Source: an uncultured Sphingomonas sp.
GTDB lineage: Bacteria; Pseudomonadota; Alphaproteobacteria; Sphingomonadales; Sphingomonadaceae
DNA: 5,903 bases
Assembly (NCBI GenBank): GCA_934555855.1
Contig: CAKTFL010000149.1
Span: 1-5,903, forward strand
Reading direction: 5' to 3'
A model generated the notes under the pieces. That model was not told where the DNA came from. It saw only the letters and a program-made list of their open reading frames with translations, and searched no databases. Made by a program: the position numbers and the translations under genes. Shown piece after piece: positions 1 to 5,473 of this stretch. Position 1 is the first letter of the stretch, and the number at the start of each line of letters is the position of its first letter.

Positions 1-308
1 AGTTCGCCGATGGCACCAAGATGACCTTTGCCGGCCTCGGCAATCCGCAGGACCGCGCCAACGTGATCGCCTATCTGAACCAGCAGGGCTCCAACCTGCC
101 CCTGCCGGCGGCTTCCGCCACGGCGGATGGCGGCAACGCGCCTGAAGGCGCCACCAGCGCGGCACCCGGAGCCGCCAACGCGATCGACGCGGTGGCGACG
201 GACGTGAAGGGCGATACCGCGGACATCGCCAACACCGGCACGCCCGCATCGGGCGCCCCGTCGATCGACCCGAACGCCGCCAAGCAGGCTAGCAAGCTGG
301 ACAAGTAA
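1..308 (+). CDS. Class I cytochrome c, C-terminal part (5' end outside window)
   Basis: The reading frame is open from the window edge (first whole codon at 3) to a TAA at 306-308. The first residues, FADGTKMTFAGL followed by NPQDRANVIAYLNQQ, match the C-terminal end of small mono-haem cytochromes c of the c2/CycM type. The Met in KMTFAGL (codon 21-23) is the expected sixth haem-iron ligand, and the NPQDRANVIAYL stretch is the final helix that packs on the haem. The CXXCH haem-attachment site must lie upstream, outside the window. After the domain comes a tail of roughly 65 residues rich in Ala, Gly, Pro, Thr and Asp, with no recognisable domain and probably disordered. Family knowledge places such proteins in the periplasm, sometimes membrane-anchored, as electron carriers to a terminal oxidase; the exact partner cannot be told from this fragment. 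The ATG at 21 is internal and should not be used as a start. Confidence 0.85.
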   Translation, partial: FADGTKMTFAGLGNPQDRANVIAYLNQQGSNLPLPAASATADGGNAPEGATSAAPGAANAIDAVATDVKGDTADIANTGTPASGAPSIDPNAAKQASKLDK

Positions 309-516
309 GCGCGGGGCGAATCCTAACCCGACCACCACCCCGGCAAAGGCCGCGGCCTCGTATCGGACCGTTCGTGACCGGAGGCTGGCCTTCTTTCGTC
401 GTATCGGGACAGGCCCGGCGTGACAGGAAGGCGTTTCGCAAAGGCCTCGCCCCAGCCGGGATGGCGGAAGATGGGTGTCCCCATGCTCCCGCCTGTCGCA
501 TCAGGCACCGCCAGTG
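309..516. other. Convergent intergenic gap, no convincing terminator
   Basis: This gap separates two convergent genes (cytochrome c on +, LOG-family gene on -), so transcripts should end here from both sides. I see only weak structures: a 12-bp palindrome AGGCCGCGGCCT at 347-358 with no loop, a 5-bp stem GCCTG/CAGGC at 491-495 and 502-506, and ATGGG/CCCAT at 471-475 and 480-484 with a 4-nt loop. None is followed by a T-run on either strand. The nonamer GCAAAGGCC occurs at 343-351 and again at 438-446. I see no small gene with coding character. Confidence 0.5.
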
Positions 517-1404
517 TCAGGCCGGCGGCGTCGGATCCTTGCTCTCGCGCTCCTTGTAGAAACGCTGGACGGCCGCCCAGGCCTCGTCCGCGGTTTCGAC
601 ATAGGTGAAGATGCCGAGATCGCGTTCGGACACCACGCCTTCCTCGACCAGCGCCTCGAAATTGATGACGCGGCTCCAGAACTCGCGTCCGACCAGCAGT
701 ACCGGGATGGGCGCGACCTTGCCCGTCTGGATCAGCGTCAGCAGCTCGAACAGCTCGTCGAACGTGCCGAAACCGCCGGGAAACGCCGCCAGCGCGCGTG
801 CGTGAAGCAGGAAATGCATCTTCCTGAGTGCGAAATAGTGGAACTGGAAGCTGAGCGAGGGCGTGACGTAGGGATTGGGCGCCTGTTCGTGCGGCAGGAC
901 GATGTTGAGGCCGATCGATTCCTGCCCGGCGTCATGAGCGCCGCGATTGGCCGCCTCCATGATCGACGGGCCGCCGCCGGAGCAGACGACGAACTGCCGC
1001 ATCCCGTTCTCGTCGCGCGGCAGCTGCGACACCTTGCCCGCCAGCTCGCGCGCCACGTCGTAGTAGCGGCTCTTGTCGACCAGCTTCTGCGCGATCGCGC
1101 GCGCCTTGTCGTCGGTCGCCATTTCCAGCAGCGCATGAGCCTTTTCGGGCTCCGGGATGCGCGCCGACCCGTAGAAGACGAAGGTGGAGGCGATATGCGC
1201 CTCGTCCAGCAGCAGCTGCGGCTTCAGCAGCTCCAGCTGGAACCGCACCGGACGCAGGTCCTCGCGCAGCAGGAAATCCATGTCCTGGAAGGCGAGACGA
1301 TAGGCGGGGTTCTCGGTCTGGGGCGTCGAGACGGCGGTCTTCGCGGCCTCCGCATCCTGGCTGGCGCGGGGGAAAACGCGTGACGGAACTCGGGTATCGG
1401 TCAT
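517..1404 (-). CDS. LOG family / TIGR00730 Rossmann-fold protein
   Basis: The 295-residue product has the signature of the LOG (Lonely Guy) / TIGR00730 family, long mislabelled lysine decarboxylase. The Rossmann core opens with STFVFYGSAR (about residues 73-82), followed by the nucleotide-loop motif CSGGGPSIMEAANRGA (141-156), the conserved ALRKMHF segment (192-198; Arg194 and Lys195), and the hallmark PGGFGTFDELFE (209-220), whose Gly-rich loop and Glu217 form the active site. Characterised members are phosphoribohydrolases that release the base from nucleoside 5'-monophosphates, including cytokinin precursors; the substrate here is unknown. It is longer than classical LOG proteins because of about 70 extra N-terminal residues. 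The protein is probably cytoplasmic, as no signal peptide is visible. The ATG at 1402-1404 is the only sensible start. A GGGCG-TTA-CGCCC hairpin (1409-1421) and an AGGGG stretch lie just upstream. The gene starts 33 nt after the extensin-like gene on the same strand, so co-transcription is plausible. Confidence 0.9.
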   Translation of the reverse strand: MTDTRVPSRVFPRASQDAEAAKTAVSTPQTENPAYRLAFQDMDFLLREDLRPVRFQLELLKPQLLLDEAHIASTFVFYGSARIPEPEKAHALLEMATDDKARAIAQKLVDKSRYYDVARELAGKVSQLPRDENGMRQFVVCSGGGPSIMEAANRGAHDAGQESIGLNIVLPHEQAPNPYVTPSLSFQFHYFALRKMHFLLHARALAAFPGGFGTFDELFELLTLIQTGKVAPIPVLLVGREFWSRVINFEALVEEGVVSERDLGIFTYVETADEAWAAVQRFYKERESKDPTPPA

Positions 1405-1437
1405 CCGAGGGCGTTACGCCCCTATGCCGAGGCGTGT

Positions 1438-2106
1438 CTAGCGGCAGAAATGCGCGCTATCGTCCTCAAGGTGCAGGTGATTGCGGTGCGCCGCGTTGTA
1501 ATCGGGGCTCAACACCGTGCCGTATCGCTTGCACGCGGAGCGGCGGATCGCCTGCAGGAAATCGTGCGTGGCCGGATCGGCACGGGTCCAGTCGTTCAGG
1601 ATCGTGATCCGGCGGCCGTCCTTCAGCACGAAGCCGGCGATATCCACCGCATTGGCGATGGCATGGCCCGAGCGCCGGTTGCCGTTGGCCGTGCCGACGA
1701 CGTTGCGGCAGGCATAGGTGCCGTAGGTGTCGACCCGCGCCAGCTCCGATCCCATGATCTGGTACGCGGCGGGCACGACGGCGTTGCGGACCCAGGCGCT
1801 GAACGCCCGCGCATTGCCGCAACGCATCGCCGTCAGGTTGTTCACCGGCACACCGATGTCGAGCAGCTGCACCGTGCCGTACAGTCCGCAGCCGGGGCCG
1901 GTGGTCTTGTCGGGCAGCCGGCGGAACGACACGCCCTCACGCGACAGGTCGGCCAGGCACTGCGTCGTCTCCCGCGCGGACGGGTGTTCCTGCGCGGCAG
2001 GACCGCCGGGCCGCTCCGTGCGGCCGCAGGCGGCGAGGAGCAGCAGCAACGCCAACCCCCATGTCCGTTCGTGCTGAGCCTGTCGAAGCACTGACTTTCC
2101 CTTCAT
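1438..2106 (-). CDS. Extensin-family (Extensin_2-like) lipoprotein, putative M15/LAS-type metallopeptidase
   Basis: The C-terminal half matches the bacterial extensin-like family: an Ala-Cys-Arg segment (YGTYACRN), then SGHAIANAVDIAGF, and finally YGTVLSPDYNAAHRNHLHLE near the C-terminus. The spacing SxHxxAxAxD plus HxH resembles the zinc site of LAS/M15 peptidoglycan peptidases. Numbered from the upstream GTG start, the candidate ligands are His157, Asp164 and His219/His221; subtract 9 for the ATG used here. A peptidoglycan-directed role is inference. The N-terminus has a basic segment, the hydrophobic run LALLLLL and the lipobox LAAC, so the product is probably a lipoprotein. Six other Cys are spread through the mature part, consistent with disulphides in the periplasm. 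I chose the ATG at 2104-2106, which gives a 26-residue signal sequence before the lipid Cys. A GTG at 2131-2133 would add nine residues but sits at the end of a repeat arm without a ribosome-binding site. The ATG itself has only a weak GGGCGG upstream. Confidence 0.82.
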   Translation of the reverse strand: MKGKSVLRQAQHERTWGLALLLLLAACGRTERPGGPAAQEHPSARETTQCLADLSREGVSFRRLPDKTTGPGCGLYGTVQLLDIGVPVNNLTAMRCGNARAFSAWVRNAVVPAAYQIMGSELARVDTYGTYACRNVVGTANGNRRSGHAIANAVDIAGFVLKDGRRITILNDWTRADPATHDFLQAIRRSACKRYGTVLSPDYNAAHRNHLHLEDDSAHFCR

Positions 2107-2156
2107 CACCGCCCGTAAAGAGGAAAACGGCACTTCGACAAGCGCGGCGCGAGCGG
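2065..2156. repeat. Palindromic dispersed repeat (copy 1), overlapping the extensin-like signal peptide
   Basis: Two 27-nt arms, 2065-2091 and 2130-2156, are inverted with respect to each other around a 38-nt centre. The left arm reads CCGTTCGTGCTGAGCCTGTC and continues GAAGCAC; the right arm is a diverged complement. About 20 of 27 positions pair by Watson-Crick rules and three more as G-U. This is the same family as the copies at 3470-3555, 5185-5220 and 5381-5473. On the minus strand the left arm codes for residues VLRQAQHER of the extensin-like precursor, and the right arm ends at the possible GTG start. The ATG start of that gene lies in the loop. Confidence 0.75.
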
Positions 2157-2169
2157 GGGAGCGTCGCCT

Positions 2170-2241
2170 GGCTCGATTTCGCGAGCCTCCGTCCGCAACA
2201 AAATAACGAGACTTGTCGCATCTTCCTCACATGTGTAGTGC
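2170..2241 (+). promoter_or_regulatory. Possible serC promoter region
   Basis: The divergent gap between the extensin-like gene and serC must hold the serC promoter. Two weak options are visible. One uses the only AT-rich patch (CAACAAAATAAC, 2197-2208) as a -10 region, with CAAAAT at 2199-2204 and no good -35. The other uses CTTGTC at 2212-2217 as -35 and TGTAGT at 2234-2239 as -10. The choice matters: only the first would put the upstream strand of the serC leader helix into the mRNA. Neither matches the consensus well. Confidence 0.3.
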
Positions 2242-2290
2242 CGCCGACGGGCCACGCGGTCCCAACGCCGCGCGTGCTCTCTGTGAGGAG
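2222..2290 (+). promoter_or_regulatory. serC leader helix masking the ribosome-binding site
   Basis: The serC Shine-Dalgarno AGGAG (2286-2290, 9 nt before the ATG) lies in TGTGAGGA (2282-2289), which is exactly complementary over 8 bp to TCCTCACA at 2224-2231. A ninth G-U pair (2223/2290) is possible. The intervening 50 nt can form an inner hairpin GGGCC-ACGC-GGTCC (2249-2262). If transcription starts upstream of 2222, this helix would block ribosome access, a plausible translational switch. A serC leader motif has been reported in alphaproteobacteria (Rfam 'serC', from memory); I cannot tell whether this leader fits its covariance model. Confidence 0.45.
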
Positions 2291-2299
2291 AGTCAGTAA
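2231..2299 (+). CDS. Possible 22-codon upstream reading frame in the serC leader
   Basis: An ATG at 2231 opens a 22-codon frame whose TAA (2297-2299) directly abuts the serC ATG at 2300, in the same frame as serC. The predicted peptide begins MCSAADGPRGP and ends CEESQ. It contains two Ser (AGT) and two Cys codons, not the run of regulatory codons expected of a classical attenuator peptide. There is no Shine-Dalgarno before it, and its ATG is part of the leader helix. It may be chance; if translated, ribosomes finishing it would unwind the serC ribosome-binding site. Confidence 0.15.
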   Translation: MCSAADGPRGPNAARALCEESQ

Positions 2300-3457
2300 A
2301 TGACTGATACTGCTGTTACCGACGCCACCGTTGCGTCCGCCAAGCCCGCTACCAAGCCGGCGCGCCCCCATTTTTCGTCGGGTCCCTGCGCGAAGCCTCC
2401 GGGCTGGAGCGCCGCCACGCTCGCCACGACATCGCTCGGCCGCTCGCATCGGTCGAAGCTCGGCAAGCAGCGTCTGCAACATTGCATCGACCTGATGCGC
2501 GAGCTGCTTCAGCTGCCGGATACGCATCGCATCGGCATCGTTCCCGGCTCCGACACCGGCGCGTTCGAGATGGCGATGTGGACCATGCTCGGTGCCCGCC
2601 CCGTCACCGCGCTCGCCTGGGAAAGCTTCGGCGAGGGCTGGGTCACCGATGCGGTGAAGCAGCTAAAGATCGATCCCACCGTGATCCGCGCCGACTACGG
2701 CCAATTGCCGGACCTCGATCAGATCGACTGGTCGAACGACGTGCTGTTCACCTGGAACGGCACCACGTCGGGCGTGCGCGTGCCGAACGCGGACTGGATC
2801 GCGGCGGATCGCGAGGGGCTGAGCTTTGCCGACGCGACCTCGGGCGTGTTCGCCTATGACATCGACTGGGCGACAATCGACGTCGCCACCTTCTCCTGGC
2901 AGAAGGTGATGGGCGGCGAGGGCGCGCATGGCGTGCTGATCCTCGGCCCGCGCGCGGTCGAGCGGCTGGAAAGCTACACCCCCGCCTGGCCGCTGCCCAA
3001 GGTGTTCCGCCTGGTGTCCAAGGGCAAGCTGGCCGAGGGCGTGTTCAAGGGCGAGACGATCAACACGCCGTCGATGCTCGCCGTCGAGGATGCGATCTGG
3101 ACCCTGGAATGGGCGAAGCAGCTCGGCGGTCTCGCCGGCCTGAAGGCGCGCTCCGACGCGAACGCCGCCGCGCTCGACCGGATCGTGGAGGCGCGCAACT
3201 GGCTCGGCCACCTCGCCGCCGACCCCGCCACCCGCTCGCGCACCAGCGTCTGCCTGACCGTGGAAGGCGCCGACGAGGCGTTCATCAAGAAGATGGCGGC
3301 GCTGCTCGAAAAGGAAGAAGCCGCGTTCGACGTCGCCGGTTACCGCGACGCGCCGGCTGGCCTCAGGATCTGGTGCGGCGCCACGGTCGACACCGCCGAT
3401 ATCGAGGCGCTCGGGCCGTGGCTCGACTGGGCCTATTCGGCCGCCAAGGCGGGCTGA
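2300..3457 (+). CDS. serC: Phosphoserine aminotransferase (alphaproteobacterial type)
   Basis: SerC is a PLP-dependent class V aminotransferase that converts 3-phosphohydroxypyruvate and glutamate to O-phosphoserine and 2-oxoglutarate, the second step of serine synthesis; family members also act on a vitamin B6 precursor. The 385-residue product has the hallmarks of the alphaproteobacterial SerC subgroup (TIGR01365-like): SSGPCAKPPGW near residues 26-36, RSHRSKLGK (48-56), the PLP-binding loop GSDTGAFEMAMW (83-94), TWNGTTSGV (151-159), the FADATSGVFAYDID strand (176-189) with the Asp that holds the PLP ring nitrogen, and FSWQKVMGGEGAHG, in which Lys202 should form the Schiff base. The first 23 residues are a variable Ala/Thr/Pro-rich extension. 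The start is supported by AGGAG at 2286-2290, 9 nt before the ATG. serA follows 118 nt downstream on the same strand, so a serC-serA operon is expected. No truncation or missing catalytic residue was seen. Confidence 0.96.
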   Translation: MTDTAVTDATVASAKPATKPARPHFSSGPCAKPPGWSAATLATTSLGRSHRSKLGKQRLQHCIDLMRELLQLPDTHRIGIVPGSDTGAFEMAMWTMLGARPVTALAWESFGEGWVTDAVKQLKIDPTVIRADYGQLPDLDQIDWSNDVLFTWNGTTSGVRVPNADWIAADREGLSFADATSGVFAYDIDWATIDVATFSWQKVMGGEGAHGVLILGPRAVERLESYTPAWPLPKVFRLVSKGKLAEGVFKGETINTPSMLAVEDAIWTLEWAKQLGGLAGLKARSDANAAALDRIVEARNWLGHLAADPATRSRTSVCLTVEGADEAFIKKMAALLEKEEAAFDVAGYRDAPAGLRIWCGATVDTADIEALGPWLDWAYSAAKAG

Positions 3458-3469
3458 CCTTCTCTTCTT

Positions 3470-3555
3470 CCGTTCGCCCTGAGCTTGTCGAAGGGCTGCA
3501 CTTCTTTCACCCGTTCCAAGAACAGGCGGGGCTTCGACAGGCTCAGCCCGAACGG
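3470..3555. repeat. Palindromic dispersed repeat (copy 2), between serC and serA
   Basis: The arms at 3470-3496 (CCGTTCGCCCTGAGCTTGTC, then GAAGGGC) and 3529-3555 are inverted copies, with 22 of 27 positions complementary and one more G-U pair, around a 32-nt centre. The centre holds a small GTTC-CAA-GAAC stem (3513-3523). The element starts 12 nt after the serC stop and ends 8 nt before the AGGA ribosome-binding site of serA (3564-3567). As RNA it would be a large intercistronic hairpin, comparable in position to REP/BIME elements of enterobacterial operons. It could stabilise the serC mRNA 3' end or reduce read-through into serA; that is inference. Confidence 0.85.
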
Positions 3556-3575
3556 GATGGTACAGGACACGACCC

Positions 3576-5153
3576 ATGCCCAAGGTACTGATTTCCGACA
3601 AGATGGACCCTAAGGCCGCCCAGATCTTCCGCGAGCGCGGAGTTGAGGTGGACGAGATCACCGGCAAGACGCCTGACGAGCTGAAGGCGATGATCGGCCA
3701 GTATGACGGCCTCGCCATCCGCTCCTCGTCCAAGGTCACCAAGGAAATCCTGGAAGCCGCGACCAACCTGAAGGTTGTCGGCCGCGCCGGCATCGGCGTC
3801 GACAATGTCGATATTCCCGCCGCCTCGGCCAAGGGCGTGGTGGTGATGAACACCCCGTTCGGCAATTCGATCACCACCGCCGAACACGCCATCGCGCTGA
3901 TGTTCGCGCTCGCCCGCCAGCTGCCGGAGGCGGATGCGTCGACCCAGGCGGGCAAGTGGGAAAAGAACCGCTTCATGGGTGTCGAGCTGACCGCCAAGAC
4001 GCTGGGCCTGATCGGCGCCGGCAACATCGGCTCCATCGTCGCCGACCGCGCGCGCGGGCTGAAGATGAAGGTCGTCGCCTTCGACCCGTTCCTGACGCCC
4101 GAGCGGGCGATCGAGATCGGCGTGGAAAAGGTCGAGCTGGACGCGCTGCTCCACCGGGCGGACTTCATCACGCTGCACACGCCGCTGACCGACCAGACCC
4201 GCAACATCCTGTCGGCGGAGAACCTGGCCAAGACCAAGAAGGGCGTTCGCATCATCAACTGCGCGCGCGGCGGCCTGATCGACGAGGCGGCGCTGAAGGC
4301 GGGGCTCGATTCCGGTCATATCGCTGGCGCCGCGCTCGACGTGTTCGTGACCGAGCCGGCCAAGGAATCGCCGCTGTTCAACACGCCGAACTTCATCTCG
4401 ACGCCGCATCTGGGCGCCTCGACGACGGAAGCGCAGGTCAATGTCGCGATCCAGGTCGCCGAGCAGATGGCCGACTTCCTGGTGTCAGGCGGGGTTACCA
4501 ATGCGCTCAACATGCCGTCGCTGTCGGCCGAGGAAGCGCCGAAGCTGAAGCCGTACATGGCGCTGGCGGAAAAGCTTGGCACCTTGGTCGGGCAGCTGAC
4601 CACCGGCGCGATCACCCGCATCTCGATCCATACCGAGGGCGCGGCGGCGGAGCTGAACCCGAAGCCGATCACCTCGGCCGCGCTGGCCGGCTTCCTGCGT
4701 AACCAGACCGCGACCGTGAACATGGTCAACGCACCCCTGCTGGCGAAGGATCGCGGCGTCGAGGTGCGCGAGGTGCGGACGGAGCGCGAGGGCGACTATC
4801 ACACGCTGCTGCGCGTGTCCGTGAAGACGGAGGCCGGCGAGCGGTCGGTGGCGGGCACGCTGTTCGGCGACCAGGCGCCGCGCCTGATCGAGCTGTTCGG
4901 GATCAAGGTCGAGGCAGACCTGACCGGCGCGATGCTCTATGTCGTCAATGAGGACGCGCCTGGCTTTATCGGCCGGCTCGGCACGACGCTGGGTGAGGCG
5001 GGGGTGAATATCGGCACCTTCCACCTCGGCCGGCGCGAAGCGGGCGGCGAGGCGGTGCTGCTGCTGTCGGTGGACGAGCCGGTGACGGGCGACCTGCTGG
5101 CAAAGGTCAAGGCGCTGCCGGGCGTGAAGACCGCGATGGGGCTCAGCTTCTAA
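3576..5153 (+). CDS. serA: D-3-phosphoglycerate dehydrogenase, long form with C-terminal ACT domain
   Basis: SerA oxidises 3-phosphoglycerate with NAD+ to 3-phosphohydroxypyruvate, the committed step of serine synthesis in the cytoplasm. The 525-residue product is a complete long-form (type 1) enzyme. The catalytic core carries GRAGIGVDNVD (69-79), the nucleotide motif GLIGAGNIGS (Gly147, Gly149, Gly152) with Asp170 after the second strand, suited to NAD, and the D-hydroxyacid dehydrogenase catalytic set Arg231 (NCARGG), Glu260 (VTEP) and His278 (TPHLG). Residues of about 315-445 form the intervening (allosteric substrate-binding) domain, and the last 75 (LYVVNEDAPGFIGRLGTTLG onward) form an ACT domain, the usual site of serine feedback control. 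Whether this enzyme is serine-inhibited cannot be read from the sequence. The start is supported by AGGA at 3564-3567, 8 nt before the ATG. It lies downstream of serC, with a repeat hairpin between. The stop codon overlaps the first bases of a repeated 47-nt segment. Confidence 0.97.
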   Translation: MPKVLISDKMDPKAAQIFRERGVEVDEITGKTPDELKAMIGQYDGLAIRSSSKVTKEILEAATNLKVVGRAGIGVDNVDIPAASAKGVVVMNTPFGNSITTAEHAIALMFALARQLPEADASTQAGKWEKNRFMGVELTAKTLGLIGAGNIGSIVADRARGLKMKVVAFDPFLTPERAIEIGVEKVELDALLHRADFITLHTPLTDQTRNILSAENLAKTKKGVRIINCARGGLIDEAALKAGLDSGHIAGAALDVFVTEPAKESPLFNTPNFISTPHLGASTTEAQVNVAIQVAEQMADFLVSGGVTNALNMPSLSAEEAPKLKPYMALAEKLGTLVGQLTTGAITRISIHTEGAAAELNPKPITSAALAGFLRNQTATVNMVNAPLLAKDRGVEVREVRTEREGDYHTLLRVSVKTEAGERSVAGTLFGDQAPRLIELFGIKVEADLTGAMLYVVNEDAPGFIGRLGTTLGEAGVNIGTFHLGRREAGGEAVLLLSVDEPVTGDLLAKVKALPGVKTAMGLSF

Positions 5154-5198
5154 GGCTCTTCCGCAGCGTCGGCCTTCCAGCCCGCGTTCGCCCTGAGC
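5152..5198 (+). repeat. Direct duplication, copy A (partner at 5347-5395)
   Basis: This segment shares three blocks in the same order with 5347-5395: AAGGCT-TTCCGC with one difference between the blocks (C here, G there), then CTTCCAGCCC, then GTTCGCCCTGAGC. The 9 nt between the first two blocks differ completely, and copy B has 2 nt more before GTTCG. Copy A begins within the serA stop codon. The similarity extends about 33 nt upstream of the palindromic repeat arm, so the duplicated unit is larger than the arm itself. Confidence 0.6.
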
Positions 5199-5220
5199 AG
5201 AGGCTGAGCTTGTCGAAGAG
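5185..5220 (+). repeat. Single dispersed-repeat arm with 11-nt internal insertion (copy 3)
   Basis: CGTTCGCCCTGAGC (5185-5198) is followed by AGAGGCTGAGC (5199-5209) and then TTGTCGAAGAG (5210-5220). Compared with the copies at 3470 and 5381, 11 nt are inserted, and the insertion repeats CTGAGC, so it looks like a short tandem duplication. No intact inverted partner follows; the best candidate at 5297-5325 is very diverged. Confidence 0.65.
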
Positions 5221-5257
5221 TGGCAGGTCGATCATCCCCCGGATGTTCACCTGCCAC
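5220..5257. other. Long imperfect hairpin downstream of serA (possible transcript end)
   Basis: GTGGCAGGT (5220-5228) is perfectly complementary to ACCTGCCAC (5249-5257). Inside it, GA/TC (5230-5231 with 5247-5248) and CATCC/GGATG (5233-5237 with 5241-5245) can also pair, closing on a CCC triloop. This makes about 16 bp with one bulge and one mismatch. It starts 66 nt after the serA stop. There is no T-run on the + strand after it, so it is not a canonical intrinsic terminator; it could still protect the serA mRNA 3' end or form part of a small RNA. Confidence 0.5.
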
Positions 5258-5346
5258 CGTCCCGAAAGACATGCGCGTCCAGGCGGAATGTCGGCGTTGC
5301 TCGACGCCCCTCGGCGCGGGCGAATGACACTGATCTCACCGCGCTC

Positions 5347-5395
5347 AAGGCTGTTCCGCGACGGCGAGCTTCCAGCCCCGCCGTTCGCCCTGAGC
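5347..5395 (+). repeat. Direct duplication, copy B (partner at 5152-5198)
   Basis: This is the second copy of the segment beginning at the serA stop, displaced by about 195 nt. The shared blocks are AAGGCT-TTCCGC, CTTCCAGCCC and GTTCGCCCTGAGC. Here the last block runs into an intact palindromic repeat, whereas in copy A it runs into the arm with the 11-nt insertion. Confidence 0.6.
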
Positions 5396-5473
5396 TTGTC
5401 GAAAGGCTGTCCTTCTTCTACCTGCTCCGCGCAGGGAAGAGGGCAGGAGCTTCGACCCGCTCGGCCCGAACGG
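5381..5473. repeat. Nested palindromic repeat (copy 4), 93 nt
   Basis: The outer arms of 30 nt (5381-5410 and 5444-5473) are the dispersed repeat in inverted orientation with several mismatches. The centre is itself palindromic: CCTTCTTC (5411-5418) pairs fully with GAAGAGGG (5436-5443, one G-U pair), then CCTGC (5421-5425) pairs with GCAGG (5431-5435) around a TCCGC loop, with a 2-nt bulge. The whole element is therefore nearly one continuous hairpin. It ends 11 nt before the ATG of the oxygenase-like gene and could act as a transcript end for serA or affect the downstream gene. Confidence 0.8.

Noticed and set aside
475..1383. Long open frame (302 codons) on the + strand opposite the LOG-family gene
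   Set aside because: It is antisense to a gene with clear family motifs, is very rich in Arg, Leu, Asp and Gln as expected from reversed GC-rich codons, and shows no motif of its own.
1450..2094. 214-codon open frame on the + strand opposite the extensin-like gene
   Set aside because: It is a shadow frame ending in the repeat-derived peptide FVLSLSKH; no family features.
2663..4258. 531-codon open frame on the - strand across serC, the gap and serA
   Set aside because: It is opposite two well-identified genes and passes through the intergenic repeat, giving the tell-tale peptides RAEPVEA and LRQAQGER. It is open because both genes and repeat lack stops in that frame.
3543..4409. 288-codon open frame on the - strand opposite the 5' half of serA
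   Set aside because: It has the Arg/Gly/Asp/Val-rich composition typical of a shadow frame, no motif, and overlaps the catalytic core of SerA.
3470..5473. Repeated CGTTCG...TGTCGAAG units considered as a CRISPR array
   Set aside because: The copies are far apart, partly inverted and diverged, with genes between them. They are dispersed palindromes, not regularly spaced direct repeats.
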